A stretch of 64,000 bases of DNA. It comes from Tolumonas lignilytica. Its GTDB lineage: Bacteria; Pseudomonadota; Gammaproteobacteria; Enterobacterales; Aeromonadaceae. The stretch spans positions 1 to 64,000 of the forward strand of contig NZ_AZUK01000001.1 in assembly GCF_000527035.1 (NCBI RefSeq). The letters are read 5' to 3'. Below the pieces are notes generated by a model that did not search any database, was not told the DNA's origin, and saw only the letters and a program-made list of their open reading frames with translations. Of the stretch, positions 26,661-38,369 are shown piece by piece; position 1 is the stretch's first letter, and every line of letters starts with the position of its first letter. Made by a program: the position numbers and the translations under genes.

Positions 26661-27297
26661 TTAATTTCCTCTCCAGAAATTGGCTAAACAGAGACAGTGG
26701 ATAGCAGATCATGAAATAGATCAGTGCAACCCATGCGAAGACTTTGAATGGTTGGAATGTTGCGTTATTCAGCATCGTGCCGGCTTTGGTGAGTTCGACA
26801 AAACCGATGATAGAGGTCAGCGCAGTGCCTTTAACGACCTGTACAGAAAACCCGACCGTAGGCGCAATCGCAACTCTCAGCGCCTGAGGCAAAATGACAT
26901 AACGCATGGTTTGGAAAAAAGAGAGCCCCAGACAGCGTGATGCCTCCCATTGTCCTTTCGGTAATGATTCTATACAGCCGCTCCAGATGTCGCAGAGAAA
27001 GGCACTGCTGAATAACACCAAAGCCAGCGTAGCGGCAGTCCAGGCACTGACATCCAGACCCAATAAAGACAGCCCGAAAAATGCGAGAAACAACTGCATC
27101 AGTAAGGGCGTTCCCTGAAACAGCTCTACAAATCCGCGCACTAGCAACACCAGTGGCTTGCGTCGTGATGTGCGCATAAATGTCAGGACTAGGCCAAACA
27201 GTGTGCCGCCAATAAATGCAATCAGGGAAAGCAGCAATGTCCAGCGAGCTGCCAGCAGCAAATTTCGGAAGATATCCCAATCAGTAAATTGCATCAT
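26641..27297 (-). CDS. polar amino-acid ABC transporter permease
   Basis: A 218-aa inner-membrane permease with five predicted helices and the EAA-type coupling motif EASRCLGLSFFQTMRYVILPQALR that docks on the ATPase. The start overlaps the stop of the first permease (ATGA, 27294-27297). HisM/GltK type. The paired permease gene suggests a heterodimeric pore. Confidence 0.94.
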   Translation of the reverse strand: MMQFTDWDIFRNLLLAARWTLLLSLIAFIGGTLFGLVLTFMRTSRRKPLVLLVRGFVELFQGTPLLMQLFLAFFGLSLLGLDVSAWTAATLALVLFSSAFLCDIWSGCIESLPKGQWEASRCLGLSFFQTMRYVILPQALRVAIAPTVGFSVQVVKGTALTSIIGFVELTKAGTMLNNATFQPFKVFAWVALIYFMICYPLSLFSQFLERKLNVSGKH

Positions 27298-27962
27298 CGT
27301 GACTGACTCCTGAAAACATAGCGGGCTAACAGGCCGAATCCTCGACGCATAAGCATAGCTAGCAGCAGATACAGCAGGGCTGTTACCAGATAACTTTCAA
27401 AACTGAGAAAGCTGCGTGACTGGATGAAGTTGGCGGCAAATGTCAGTTCCTCTACCGAGATCTGTGATATGACCGAAGAGCCGAGCATGACAATAATGCA
27501 CTGTCCAACCAGCGAGCTGTAAATACGCTGAAATGCAGGCGGCAATACAATGCGGGTAAAGATTTGAAACCGGGTCAGACCGAGCGTACGACCGGCCTCC
27601 CATTGTCCTTTCGGTGTGGCTTCAATTCCGGCACGCAATATTTCGGCACTATAAGCCCCCAAGTTAACCACCATCGCGATGAGACCAGCCTGCCAGGCGG
27701 TGAGTTTGATATTCAACGCGGGTAAACCGAAAAAAATGAAAAAGAGCTGCACGATGAAAGGCGTATTTCGAATCAACTCGACATAAACACCGGCTAATAA
27801 ACGGGTAGGGCGAGTTCGGCTGATTCGCGCTGCAGCAACGATTGTTCCGAGCAGTATGCCACCAACCGTGGCATACAATGTCAGCTCCAGTGTGACCAGT
27901 AATCCTCGGCCCAGTTCAGGCAGATAAGGAATCAGATCATGAAAATTCAAGCGATAACTCAT
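27294..27962 (-). CDS. polar amino-acid ABC transporter permease
   Basis: A 222-aa permease with the EAA motif EAGRTLGLTRFQIFTRIVLPPAFQ and the GTIVAAARISRTRPTRLLAGVYVELIRNTPFIVQ region typical of the HisMQ family. It lies 13 bp after the binding-protein gene in the same operon and is translationally coupled to the second permease. Confidence 0.94.
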   Translation of the reverse strand: MSYRLNFHDLIPYLPELGRGLLVTLELTLYATVGGILLGTIVAAARISRTRPTRLLAGVYVELIRNTPFIVQLFFIFFGLPALNIKLTAWQAGLIAMVVNLGAYSAEILRAGIEATPKGQWEAGRTLGLTRFQIFTRIVLPPAFQRIYSSLVGQCIIVMLGSSVISQISVEELTFAANFIQSRSFLSFESYLVTALLYLLLAMLMRRGFGLLARYVFRSQSR

Positions 27963-27975
27963 AGCGTCATCCGTT

Positions 27976-28755
27976 TTATAAATCAGCCGGGAGCGGTGCT
28001 TTCAACCAGTTTTCAGAGAACTTATTCAGTGAACCATCCTGATGAGCGTCATTGATTAGCTCGTTAACTTTCTGCTGCAAGCGAGTTTCACCTTTGTAGA
28101 TACCGATATAACACGGTGAATTTTTCAGCAGGAATTTGGTGAGTGGTTTACGATTTGGCATGCGGGAAGAGATGTCGGCGACAACAACGTTACCTGTCGC
28201 AATCAAATCGATTTGACCGGAAAGATAAGCCGATAACGTTGTATTGTTATCTTCAAAGCGCTTGATGGTTGTGGAGGCCGGAGCAATTTTACTTAACTCC
28301 ATGTCTTCGACTGCGCCACGGGTGACACCGATAGTTTTATTTGCCAACTCGTCAGCTTTTTTAATAGCAATCGATTCTGCACCGAAAACACCTAAGAAAA
28401 ATGGGGCATAGGCATTACTGAAATCGAGCACTTTTTCTCGTTCAGGATTCTTACCCAAACTGGAAATGACCAGATCGACCTTTTTAGTTTGTAAATAAGG
28501 TATGCGGTTTGCACTGGTTACAGGGATCAGTTCCAGCTTAACATTCAGTTTGTTAGCCAGATAACCTGCCATATCAATGTCATATCCATGTGGTTGCATG
28601 TCGGCACCCACCGAGCCAAACGGAGGGAAATCCTGTGGTACAGCGACTTTCAGTACCCCTTTTTGCTGAATGTCAGCAAGTTGATCTGCGTTTGCGACAC
28701 CGAACATGCTGAGACTTAATAGTAAAGCGCCAGATAACTGTTTCCATGCTTTCAT
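27976..28755 (-). CDS. periplasmic amino-acid-binding protein of ABC transporter
   Basis: About 259 aa from the ATG at 28755 (AGAGGT five bases upstream). A Sec signal peptide (MKAWKQLSGALLLSLSMFG, cleavage after VANA) precedes the type 2 periplasmic binding fold: GVLKVAVPQDFPPFG, GYDIDMAGYLANKL, DLVISSLGKNPEREKVLDFSNAY. The Arg in NPERE normally contacts the amino-acid carboxylate. The ligand is not identifiable from sequence; a polar or dibasic/acidic amino acid is likely. First gene of the four-gene operon. Confidence 0.93.
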   Translation of the reverse strand: MKAWKQLSGALLLSLSMFGVANADQLADIQQKGVLKVAVPQDFPPFGSVGADMQPHGYDIDMAGYLANKLNVKLELIPVTSANRIPYLQTKKVDLVISSLGKNPEREKVLDFSNAYAPFFLGVFGAESIAIKKADELANKTIGVTRGAVEDMELSKIAPASTTIKRFEDNNTTLSAYLSGQIDLIATGNVVVADISSRMPNRKPLTKFLLKNSPCYIGIYKGETRLQQKVNELINDAHQDGSLNKFSENWLKAPLPADL

Positions 28756-29021
28756 AACCGACCTCTCATCCATCTTAAAGTAACTATCATTTCACTATCG
28801 AGATTGTTAGAAACAAAAGTTTCTTTTTATCCTAAAGCAAATACAATACCAACCTGCTATTAACCTCAAAAGCAGTAGCAAATAGTGGCTTTCCGGGGTC
28901 ATTCAAAGCCTTTTTTTGGGCGAAACAATGAAGTGGTATGAACATACAGAAACCTTGATGCACCATTAATGAGCAACCAAATCATTGTAGTGCACAACAA
29001 TAGAGATAATAAGGAATCACA

Positions 29022-29396
29022 ATGGAGTTAAATAATGCAGAGGTCATTGCTGAAGTTACCGCCCTGTTTATGCAGTATGAACAGGCATTAGTGACAAATG
29101 ATATTGCCGTGTTGGATAAACTTTTTTGGAATCACCCTAAAACCATTCGTTACGGTGCAACTGAAAATTTAGTCGGATATGAACAGATTAAGGCATTTCG
29201 CAACCAACGTTCCTCTATCGGGCTGGCAAGAACATTGGATGATACAGTGATCTCGACATTCGGTTCAGATATGGCAACAGCCAATACCACCTTTACCCGT
29301 GAAAACGATAACCGAGTTGGACGTCAAAGTCAGACGTGGATCCGTTTTCCTGAAGGGTGGCGAATTGTAGCTGCTCACGTTTCGTGGATGGGGTGA
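29022..29396 (+). CDS. AtzH/HpxZ-like NTF2-fold protein
   Basis: A 124-aa protein of the DUF3225 (AtzH-like) family with the SnoaL/NTF2 fold: N-terminal helix, then NHPKTIRYGATENLVGYEQIKAFR, and C-terminal strands ending WRIVAAHVSWMG. HpxZ sits in oxalurate/purine catabolism operons and AtzH is an amidohydrolase helper in s-triazine breakdown, but here no such partners are near, so the role is open. AAGGA precedes the start. It stands alone before a GGDEF gene. Confidence 0.82.
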   Translation: MELNNAEVIAEVTALFMQYEQALVTNDIAVLDKLFWNHPKTIRYGATENLVGYEQIKAFRNQRSSIGLARTLDDTVISTFGSDMATANTTFTRENDNRVGRQSQTWIRFPEGWRIVAAHVSWMG

Positions 29397-29493
29397 ACAT
29401 ATGTGTATTTTCTTGGCTAATCACTGTCTCTTGTTTATATTAAATTAACAAATTCTTTTTAACTTTAAGCAGTTATGGGGGAGAAAGTCATTT

Positions 29494-30921
29494 ATGCAGC
29501 CCATTCCTCATTTTCCCCCAAATAATTTTACCGATTTATTATTGGATGCGGTGTGTGTGGTTGACCGTGAAGGGTATTTTCTATTTGTCAGCGCTGCCAG
29601 TGAGCGGATATTCGGATATAAACCAGATGAAATGATTGGTCAGCCCATGATCAATTTTGTTTATCCGGGTGATCGCGAGCGGACACTGCAAACGGTCAAC
29701 GAAATTATTAATGGAGAGCCGAAACCTTATTTTGAAAATCGTTACGTGCGAAAGGATGGGAAATTAGTTGATATCATGTGGTCTGCTCGTTGGTCTGAAA
29801 CGGATCAGGTCAGAGTGGCCGTAGCCCGCGATGTGACTGAACGTAAACGGGCTGAATCCATGCAGGAGGCAGTCTATGCGATTTCTGAGGCTGCGAATGC
29901 ACCAGGAAATCTGAATACATTGTTTCAACGCATTCATGATGTTGTCGATGCACTGTTGTTGGCTACTAATTTTATGGTGGCTCTCTACGATGCAGAAAAA
30001 AAGGAATTAACTTTTCCGTATTCAGCCCATCCATTTGGCGATGCCGATTCAGCAAAATTGATGGTTGAAATGATAGCCACACAAGTTATCCATACGGGGC
30101 GTACGCTGTTGCTGACTCCGGAAACGCTTCCGTTAGTGTTACCTAAAACAGTCATCGATTCATACACCGAACCACTTAATTGGTTGATAGCCCCCATCAG
30201 AGCGCCAGATGGTATTAAAGGGGCTTTGTTGATCACCAGCGCAGGACCCAGCGGACGTTTTACTGAACAAGATAAAGAACTATTACAATTTATATCTGTT
30301 CAGGTTGCCGCCGCGATTGAGCGTAAACAGATGCTTTCACGATTAGAGTATATGGCTCAGTATGATCAACTGACACATCTTCCTAATCGAACATTGTTTT
30401 TGGATCGCTTAAAAAATTCGTTGGGAAGAGCGCATCGAGAAAAAACATTGCTGGCTGTTTTTTATCTGGATCTGAATAAATTCAAACAAGTAAATGACAC
30501 CTATGGCCATGCAACGGGTGATCAATTGTTGTATGAAGTAGCTCGTCGTTTGACGCATAGTGTTCGGGAGTCAGATACGGTCGGAAGAATTGGTGGTGAT
30601 GAGTTCGTCGTTCTTGCGGTGAACATTAAACGACATGAGGATATCGGTAAAATACAGACTAAAATCATGTCAACATTATCTGTGCCCTATATATTTAATG
30701 AGATACAACTCCAGATTTATCCCAGCATTGGATGCGCTATTTATCCTGACAATGGACAAAATGAAAGTGAGTTAATTCATTTTGCCGATAGTGCTATGTA
30801 TTCAGTGAAAAAAGAACATACCCTTGAACGAATTGCTGGGATTCAGCCAGAAGAAAGCCATCTTTATACAGATGGCTTTCAGACTGCTATGTCCAGTGGT
30901 TATTTAAAAAGCGAAAGGTGA
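29494..30921 (+). CDS. cytosolic PAS-GAF diguanylate cyclase
   Basis: A 475-aa protein without membrane segments. PAS (about 8-125, with FGYKPDEMIGQPM), GAF (about 140-290), GGDEF (about 305-455) reading RIGGDEF with I-site RESD, so it should be active and product-inhibited. It differs from the two other cyclases in the window by lacking a membrane anchor. Start has GGGGAGA upstream. Its last 22 bp overlap tail-to-tail with the convergent NmrA-like gene. Confidence 0.92.
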   Translation: MQPIPHFPPNNFTDLLLDAVCVVDREGYFLFVSAASERIFGYKPDEMIGQPMINFVYPGDRERTLQTVNEIINGEPKPYFENRYVRKDGKLVDIMWSARWSETDQVRVAVARDVTERKRAESMQEAVYAISEAANAPGNLNTLFQRIHDVVDALLLATNFMVALYDAEKKELTFPYSAHPFGDADSAKLMVEMIATQVIHTGRTLLLTPETLPLVLPKTVIDSYTEPLNWLIAPIRAPDGIKGALLITSAGPSGRFTEQDKELLQFISVQVAAAIERKQMLSRLEYMAQYDQLTHLPNRTLFLDRLKNSLGRAHREKTLLAVFYLDLNKFKQVNDTYGHATGDQLLYEVARRLTHSVRESDTVGRIGGDEFVVLAVNIKRHEDIGKIQTKIMSTLSVPYIFNEIQLQIYPSIGCAIYPDNGQNESELIHFADSAMYSVKKEHTLERIAGIQPEESHLYTDGFQTAMSSGYLKSER

Positions 30922-31736
30922 CTGCGAACATAAGCCGTCAATGTACGCGGTGCATGCCCCGTTAATTTCTCTACTGCATCCGTCGTTAATGCTGTCCAGC
31001 CTTCACGTACCGGATAAAAGATCGAAGCAAGAAAACCGGCATAATCATTGGGAACACCAGCCTCTGTCAGGATATTAACGAAGACACTGTCTTCAATCGC
31101 CTGATATTGGATCGGATGTCCGGATTCTTTACTCAGTATTTCTGCAGCCTCGGTATAACTCAATGCAACCGGGCCTGTAAGGTTGAATGCCTGCCCATCA
31201 AATTCACTGGTTGTCAGCGCACTTGCGGCTGATTCGGCAATATCCCGAACATCAATAAAACTTGATTTTCCTTGTCCGGCAGGTACAGCAATCACACCTT
31301 GTTTGATCCCTGCCAGCCAGAAGGTATGGAAGTTATCAGAAAACCAGTTAGGACGCAGGATCACAAATGGTACACCTGAGCGTTCAATTTTTAATTCCAA
31401 CTGGCGATAGGGAATATTGTCATCGGCATCAACACCCAAAACAGACTGGAATACAATTTTAACGCCTCTTTTAATGGCAGCATCTAAAACCGGAGTCACT
31501 AAAGAAACCACATCAATGTGACCGGTTGGTACCATGACATAAATTCGGTTAACGCCCTCAAGTGCATTATCAATGGTTGTCAGGTCGGTAAAGTCAAAGA
31601 TCACCCCTTCGGCTCCTACAATGGCTTTCCCAGTTCGGGAGGCTGCTTTCACTGTTTCACCTTTTGCAATTAATGCGGCTGTCAACGGTTTGCCTATGTT
31701 GCCGGTTGCGCCCAGAACCAGAATTTTATTTGTCAT
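30900..31736 (-). CDS. NmrA-like NAD(P)-binding oxidoreductase
   Basis: A 278-aa protein of the atypical SDR / NmrA group: Rossmann start ILVLGATGNIGKPL, and VPFVILRPNWFSDNF as in YtfG-type quinone reductases and NmrA-like sensors. The usual Tyr-x3-Lys catalytic pair is not evident, typical of this subgroup. It follows a DsbA-like gene by 26 bp on the same strand; a LysR regulator is divergent from the pair. Such NmrA/DsbA/LysR groups often respond to electrophile or redox stress (inference). Confidence 0.87.
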   Translation of the reverse strand: MTNKILVLGATGNIGKPLTAALIAKGETVKAASRTGKAIVGAEGVIFDFTDLTTIDNALEGVNRIYVMVPTGHIDVVSLVTPVLDAAIKRGVKIVFQSVLGVDADDNIPYRQLELKIERSGVPFVILRPNWFSDNFHTFWLAGIKQGVIAVPAGQGKSSFIDVRDIAESAASALTTSEFDGQAFNLTGPVALSYTEAAEILSKESGHPIQYQAIEDSVFVNILTEAGVPNDYAGFLASIFYPVREGWTALTTDAVEKLTGHAPRTLTAYVRSHLSLFK

Positions 31737-31762
31737 AATGAACTCCGTTTATTTAGTTTGAA

Positions 31763-32443
31763 TTAACTATTTTGAGAACTAACGAACTGTTTAATTGAAT
31801 GAATCAGTTGGGATGCGCCGTTATATAGATCGGCACCGTGCAAAATCAGCATCTGCTCATGAATGCAGACAAGCAGCATTGGAACGCCTGAAATGCCGAG
31901 ATGTTGCATATATTGTTGCGTCAGCCCGATCCTTTCTTTTGTCGTCATTGCCAATGATGGATCACTGCTAATTTGTGCTGAAAATTGGTCTGCAGAGATA
32001 TCTAAACCCCGCAGAGCAGCAAATTGTTCCGCTATCTGACCCAATATTTGCGCATTGGCGGTGTCCATCCCCTGGATATAACGAGCCTGTTGAATCGCAC
32101 TCAGAAATTCATGCTCCAACGTCGGTTCTATCGATCGGATAAGTGTCATGGCTCGCGAAGCCGGACCCGAATCAAAAAGCAAACCATCACCATGCAAAAC
32201 GTGGTTGTAGTACGCAGCACTAAATGGCTGACCTGTCATCTGTTCAATTCGTTGGTCATTTTTCCAGGCATATGCAGCCCATTCTGGTGAAATATCCCGT
32301 GCGTTTTCGTCAGAGAAAAGACCTGAGGGCATCAGCAGTAACGAATTCGGGAACGCTTCGGCCAAATCAGGCAAGACGGGGGCACTGGCATAACACCAAC
32401 CGCATAGTGGGTCGAAAAAATAATAAAGTTTTAATGTGTTCAT
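31763..32443 (-). CDS. DsbA-family (FrnE-like) thioredoxin-fold protein
   Basis: A 226-aa protein without signal peptide, so cytosolic. Active site CGWC at residues 14-17 (FFDPLCGWCYASAPV) and the cis-Pro loop SGVPMLLV near residue 185. Helical insertion of the DsbA/2-hydroxychromene isomerase type. Likely a disulfide oxidoreductase. First gene of a two-gene unit with the NmrA-like gene, divergent from the LysR gene (105-bp intergenic). Confidence 0.87.
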   Translation of the reverse strand: MNTLKLYYFFDPLCGWCYASAPVLPDLAEAFPNSLLLMPSGLFSDENARDISPEWAAYAWKNDQRIEQMTGQPFSAAYYNHVLHGDGLLFDSGPASRAMTLIRSIEPTLEHEFLSAIQQARYIQGMDTANAQILGQIAEQFAALRGLDISADQFSAQISSDPSLAMTTKERIGLTQQYMQHLGISGVPMLLVCIHEQMLILHGADLYNGASQLIHSIKQFVSSQNS

Positions 32444-32548
32444 AGATTGCTCCAGAGCAGTAATAACCTGATGGATAAAGTCTATTGGATATTGAAATGA
32501 GCGAATAGAGGTATATAGTTGACTATTTGTTGCATATTTTGAGCATAT

Positions 32549-33445
32549 ATGGATAAGTTCACTGCAATTAAGGTGTTTCTCGAAACCGTAGAGCGAGGCA
32601 GCGTCTCTGCTGCATCAGAACATCTGGATATGTCGCGGGCGATGGCTTCGCGTTATGTGGCGTTTATGGAAGAGTGGGCCGGAGCGCGCTTGTTGCACAG
32701 AACAACACGAAAGCTCACCCTCACTTCAGCGGGTACCCAACTGCTGCCTCTGTGTCGTGAAATGCTGAATTTAGCCGAAAATATGGAAACCACCGTGGCA
32801 GAGCAGGAAGGGGAGCCTCGAGGGCAATTACGTATCACCACCAGCGCTGTATTTGCGCATCCGCATATGACCAGCGCGGTGATGGCTTATCTTGAGCAAT
32901 ATCCATCGACATGTATTGATCTGCAAGTGGTTGATCGCACGGTTAATCTGATTGAAGAACGTATTGATCTGGCTATCCGCATCACCAACAATCTGGACCC
33001 CAATTTAATCGCCCGAAAAATTGGCATGTGTCGATCGGTGTTATGTGCATCACCTGCGTATTTGGAGAAAAAAGGGGTACCCACTTCACCTCAGGAACTA
33101 ACCCTGCATAATTGTCTGACGTATGCGTATTTCGGGCAGAGCTTATGGCAGTTTGAACATCAGGGGCAGCCCATTTCGGTGCCGGTACAAGGTAATTTCA
33201 GTGCCAATGAAGCTTTGGTATTACTGCAAGCCGCTGTCGCTGGTGGAGGGATCACCATGTTGCCGACATTTGCCGCAAATGACTACCTTAAAACAGGGAA
33301 ACTACAACCCGTGTTACCGGATTATCGAATGGCAGACATGGGAATTTATGCGGTTTATTCATCTCGAAAGCAGATGTCACAAGCGTTGCGGACCATGATT
33401 GATTGTCTGGTTGCGCGTTTTAATGAGAACCCAACCTGGGATTAG
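32549..33445 (+). CDS. LysR-family transcriptional regulator
   Basis: A 298-aa protein: N-terminal wHTH (MDKFTAIKVFLETVERGSVSAASEHLDMSRAMASRYV) and a periplasmic-binding-like effector domain from about residue 90. Divergent from the DsbA-NmrA unit, which by LysR convention is its likely target. Length is normal. No clear T-N11-A operator was singled out in the 105-bp gap. Confidence 0.92.
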   Translation: MDKFTAIKVFLETVERGSVSAASEHLDMSRAMASRYVAFMEEWAGARLLHRTTRKLTLTSAGTQLLPLCREMLNLAENMETTVAEQEGEPRGQLRITTSAVFAHPHMTSAVMAYLEQYPSTCIDLQVVDRTVNLIEERIDLAIRITNNLDPNLIARKIGMCRSVLCASPAYLEKKGVPTSPQELTLHNCLTYAYFGQSLWQFEHQGQPISVPVQGNFSANEALVLLQAAVAGGGITMLPTFAANDYLKTGKLQPVLPDYRMADMGIYAVYSSRKQMSQALRTMIDCLVARFNENPTWD

Positions 33446-33467
33446 TAATTAAAGGCGTATCAAGAAA

Positions 33468-33491
33468 AAAGGGTATGTTTCCATACCCTTT
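33468..33491. terminator. bidirectional terminator
   Basis: AAAGGGTATG and CATACCCTTT form a 10-bp stem with a 4-base loop and flanking A/T runs, between the LysR gene (plus) and argG (minus). Confidence 0.85.
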
Positions 33492-33511
33492 AACTGACTG
33501 GTTGCTATAGA

Positions 33512-36774
<3,263 letters not shown>

Positions 36775-36787
36775 TTAGAAACCTTAA

Positions 36788-36817
36788 AATCCCCGCTCTG
36801 AAAGCGGGGATTTTTTT
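36788..36817 (+). terminator. rho-independent terminator of bglA
   Basis: AATCCCCGCT and AGCGGGGATT form a 10-bp stem around CTGAA, followed by seven T's, 13 bp past the bglA stop. Confidence 0.93.
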
Positions 36818-36912
36818 ATTATCGATATAGTTCAATGAAATAGATCTCAGGGAAAAAATTGTTCATTTTTTATTCGTTTTTATGAGGCGATTTTGCGATC
36901 TCTGACTATAAT

Positions 36913-36931
36913 ACTAATGATAATGATTTCT
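36913..36931. promoter_or_regulatory. possible Fur box upstream of CusF-like gene
   Basis: ACTAATGATAATGATTTCT agrees with the 19-bp Fur consensus at 13 positions by my count. It is about 120 bp upstream of the CusF-like gene and overlaps a plausible promoter (TATAAT at 36907-36912 lies just before it). AT-rich sequence makes chance matches easy. Confidence 0.3.
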
Positions 36932-37052
36932 ATTGGTGTTTATTTCCAAAAGAGAGAGGTGTTCAAAGAGGATTGTTTTACACTGGAGGTAATTACATCT
37001 GATATAAATCATTAGGTTGTGTTTTTGGCAACGCAGTTCAGGAGTAATAGAC

Positions 37053-37361
37053 ATGAAAAACTCAGTATCTCTGACGGCTCTGGCAGTTTTTTCACTGATT
37101 ACAGCAGTTGCTGCTCAGGCTGAGATAAACAGCTATCGAGTCCATGGCACTGTGCAACAAATCGATGAAGCAAACCAACAGGTTACCTTAGCGCAAGATG
37201 GTGTTTCCGAACTGGGATGGCCAATGCGCACAATGACCTACAAGGTCAACAGTAATGATGCTCTCAAGGGGTTGGCAAAAGGTCAGCCAGTAGATGCCTC
37301 TTTTACTGCCGATTCTCCATTTAGTCCTGTCATTCATGATATAAACAAAACCGCTCATTAA
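37053..37361 (+). CDS. CusF-like small periplasmic protein, paralogue 1
   Basis: 102 aa from ATG 37053 (CAGGAG upstream). Signal peptide MKNSVSLTALAVFSLITAVAAQA precedes a single OB-fold domain of the CusF_Ec family: VHGTVQQIDEANQQVTL, then ELGWPMRTMTYKV. CusF is a periplasmic Cu(I)/Ag(I) chaperone using His36, Met47, Met49 and a stacking Trp44. Here Trp and the second Met remain but His36 is Gln and Met47 is Arg, so metal binding of the E. coli kind is doubtful. Close paralogue of 46928-47233. Annotated by family only; no efflux genes are nearby. Confidence 0.75.
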   Translation: MKNSVSLTALAVFSLITAVAAQAEINSYRVHGTVQQIDEANQQVTLAQDGVSELGWPMRTMTYKVNSNDALKGLAKGQPVDASFTADSPFSPVIHDINKTAH

Positions 37362-37434
37362 TCATCGATTCGGCAGCCGGATTATCATCCGGTTGCCTTT
37401 AAACTGTTCCTGCCTAAATCATCTTCAGTATTGT

Positions 37435-38079
37435 CTATGTAAAGTGCAGCAAGGTAATGCAGTAGTTTGTTATTGCTTTGATGAGAGGCATGATCGGCAA
37501 GATCTGTATTTTGGTGTTAACCTGGATCAGGATGATTAGTAGCAACCCCCATGTGCCATACGTGTACACCAATTGAAATAGTCTGGGATTTGTTTTCTGC
37601 AGGAAGGTTGTATAGATATGGGAACCATCGAGTGGGGGGATAGGGATAAGATTAAAGAAGAAAAGTCCGAAATTAATGACAGCCCAGGAAACCAGTAGAT
37701 TAATGATTTCTATTCCCGTCGCTGTGTAATGGAAATAGGGTAAAACGAACAAACCTCTGGCGCAAAGCAATAAGAAAAATGCCAGCGCAAAATTAGAAAT
37801 AGGCCCCGCCAGCGAAATCAGAATTTCGTCTCTGTGCTTATTTTTAAGATGTTCCGGATTAAAGCTAACTGGTTTTGCCCATCCAAATCCCGCAATAACA
37901 ATCAGAATGAAACCCAGCGGATCGATATGTTTCAGGGGATTGAGCGTTAATCGCCCCTCATTTTTGGCCGTCATATCTCCAAGTTTGAAAGCGGTATAAG
38001 CGTGAGCTAATTCATGTATGGTTAATCCAAGAATGACGGCAGGAAGTGATCTGAATAACCAGAACAAATCAAAATTCAT
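37435..38079 (-). CDS. site-2 protease family (M50) membrane metalloprotease
   Basis: A 214-aa integral membrane protein with the zinc motif HELAH (TIHELAHAY, residues 22-26) and the third ligand region NLIPIPPLDGSH, corresponding to the N/LDG motif. About five hydrophobic segments. Compact M50 proteins of this sort are near-minimal site-2 proteases, without PDZ or CBS domains. Its substrate is unknown. Single gene, divergent from the kdp operon by 200 bp. Confidence 0.88.
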   Translation of the reverse strand: MNFDLFWLFRSLPAVILGLTIHELAHAYTAFKLGDMTAKNEGRLTLNPLKHIDPLGFILIVIAGFGWAKPVSFNPEHLKNKHRDEILISLAGPISNFALAFFLLLCARGLFVLPYFHYTATGIEIINLLVSWAVINFGLFFFNLIPIPPLDGSHIYTTFLQKTNPRLFQLVYTYGTWGLLLIILIQVNTKIQILPIMPLIKAITNYCITLLHFT

Positions 38080-38278
38080 ATTTTCTCACTTAGGTGGAAT
38101 GCCTTTGATCTTCATTATGACAAAAAACGACACTGGCTAATGTTGCTATTCCTTTAAATAAACGCACCGGAGTCTTTTTTTATATCTATTTTATGGGGAT
38201 CTCCTTCATTTTTATCACGTCTTTATCTCCTCTTTCTTATGCTTAATGAAAGGACGCCATATCTGAAAGGAGATAACA

Positions 38279-38368
38279 ATGTCTTTTGTCTTGTGGTTAG
38301 CCGGGCTGATGGCCGCGGCTTTGTTTGTCTATTTGATTTATGCGCTGATCCGGGCTGAGGAGTTCTGA
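38279..38368 (+). CDS. kdpF: KdpF, small subunit of the K+-transporting ATPase
   Basis: A 29-aa single-helix peptide: [20 protein letters not shown] then YALIRAEEF, which is the expected KdpF pattern. GGAG lies seven bases before the ATG, and the stop is one base before the kdpA start. KdpF stabilises the KdpABC complex in the inner membrane. It is easily missed because of its size. Confidence 0.9.
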   Translation: MSFVLWLAGLMAAALFVYLIYALIRAEEF

Positions 38369-38369
38369 G

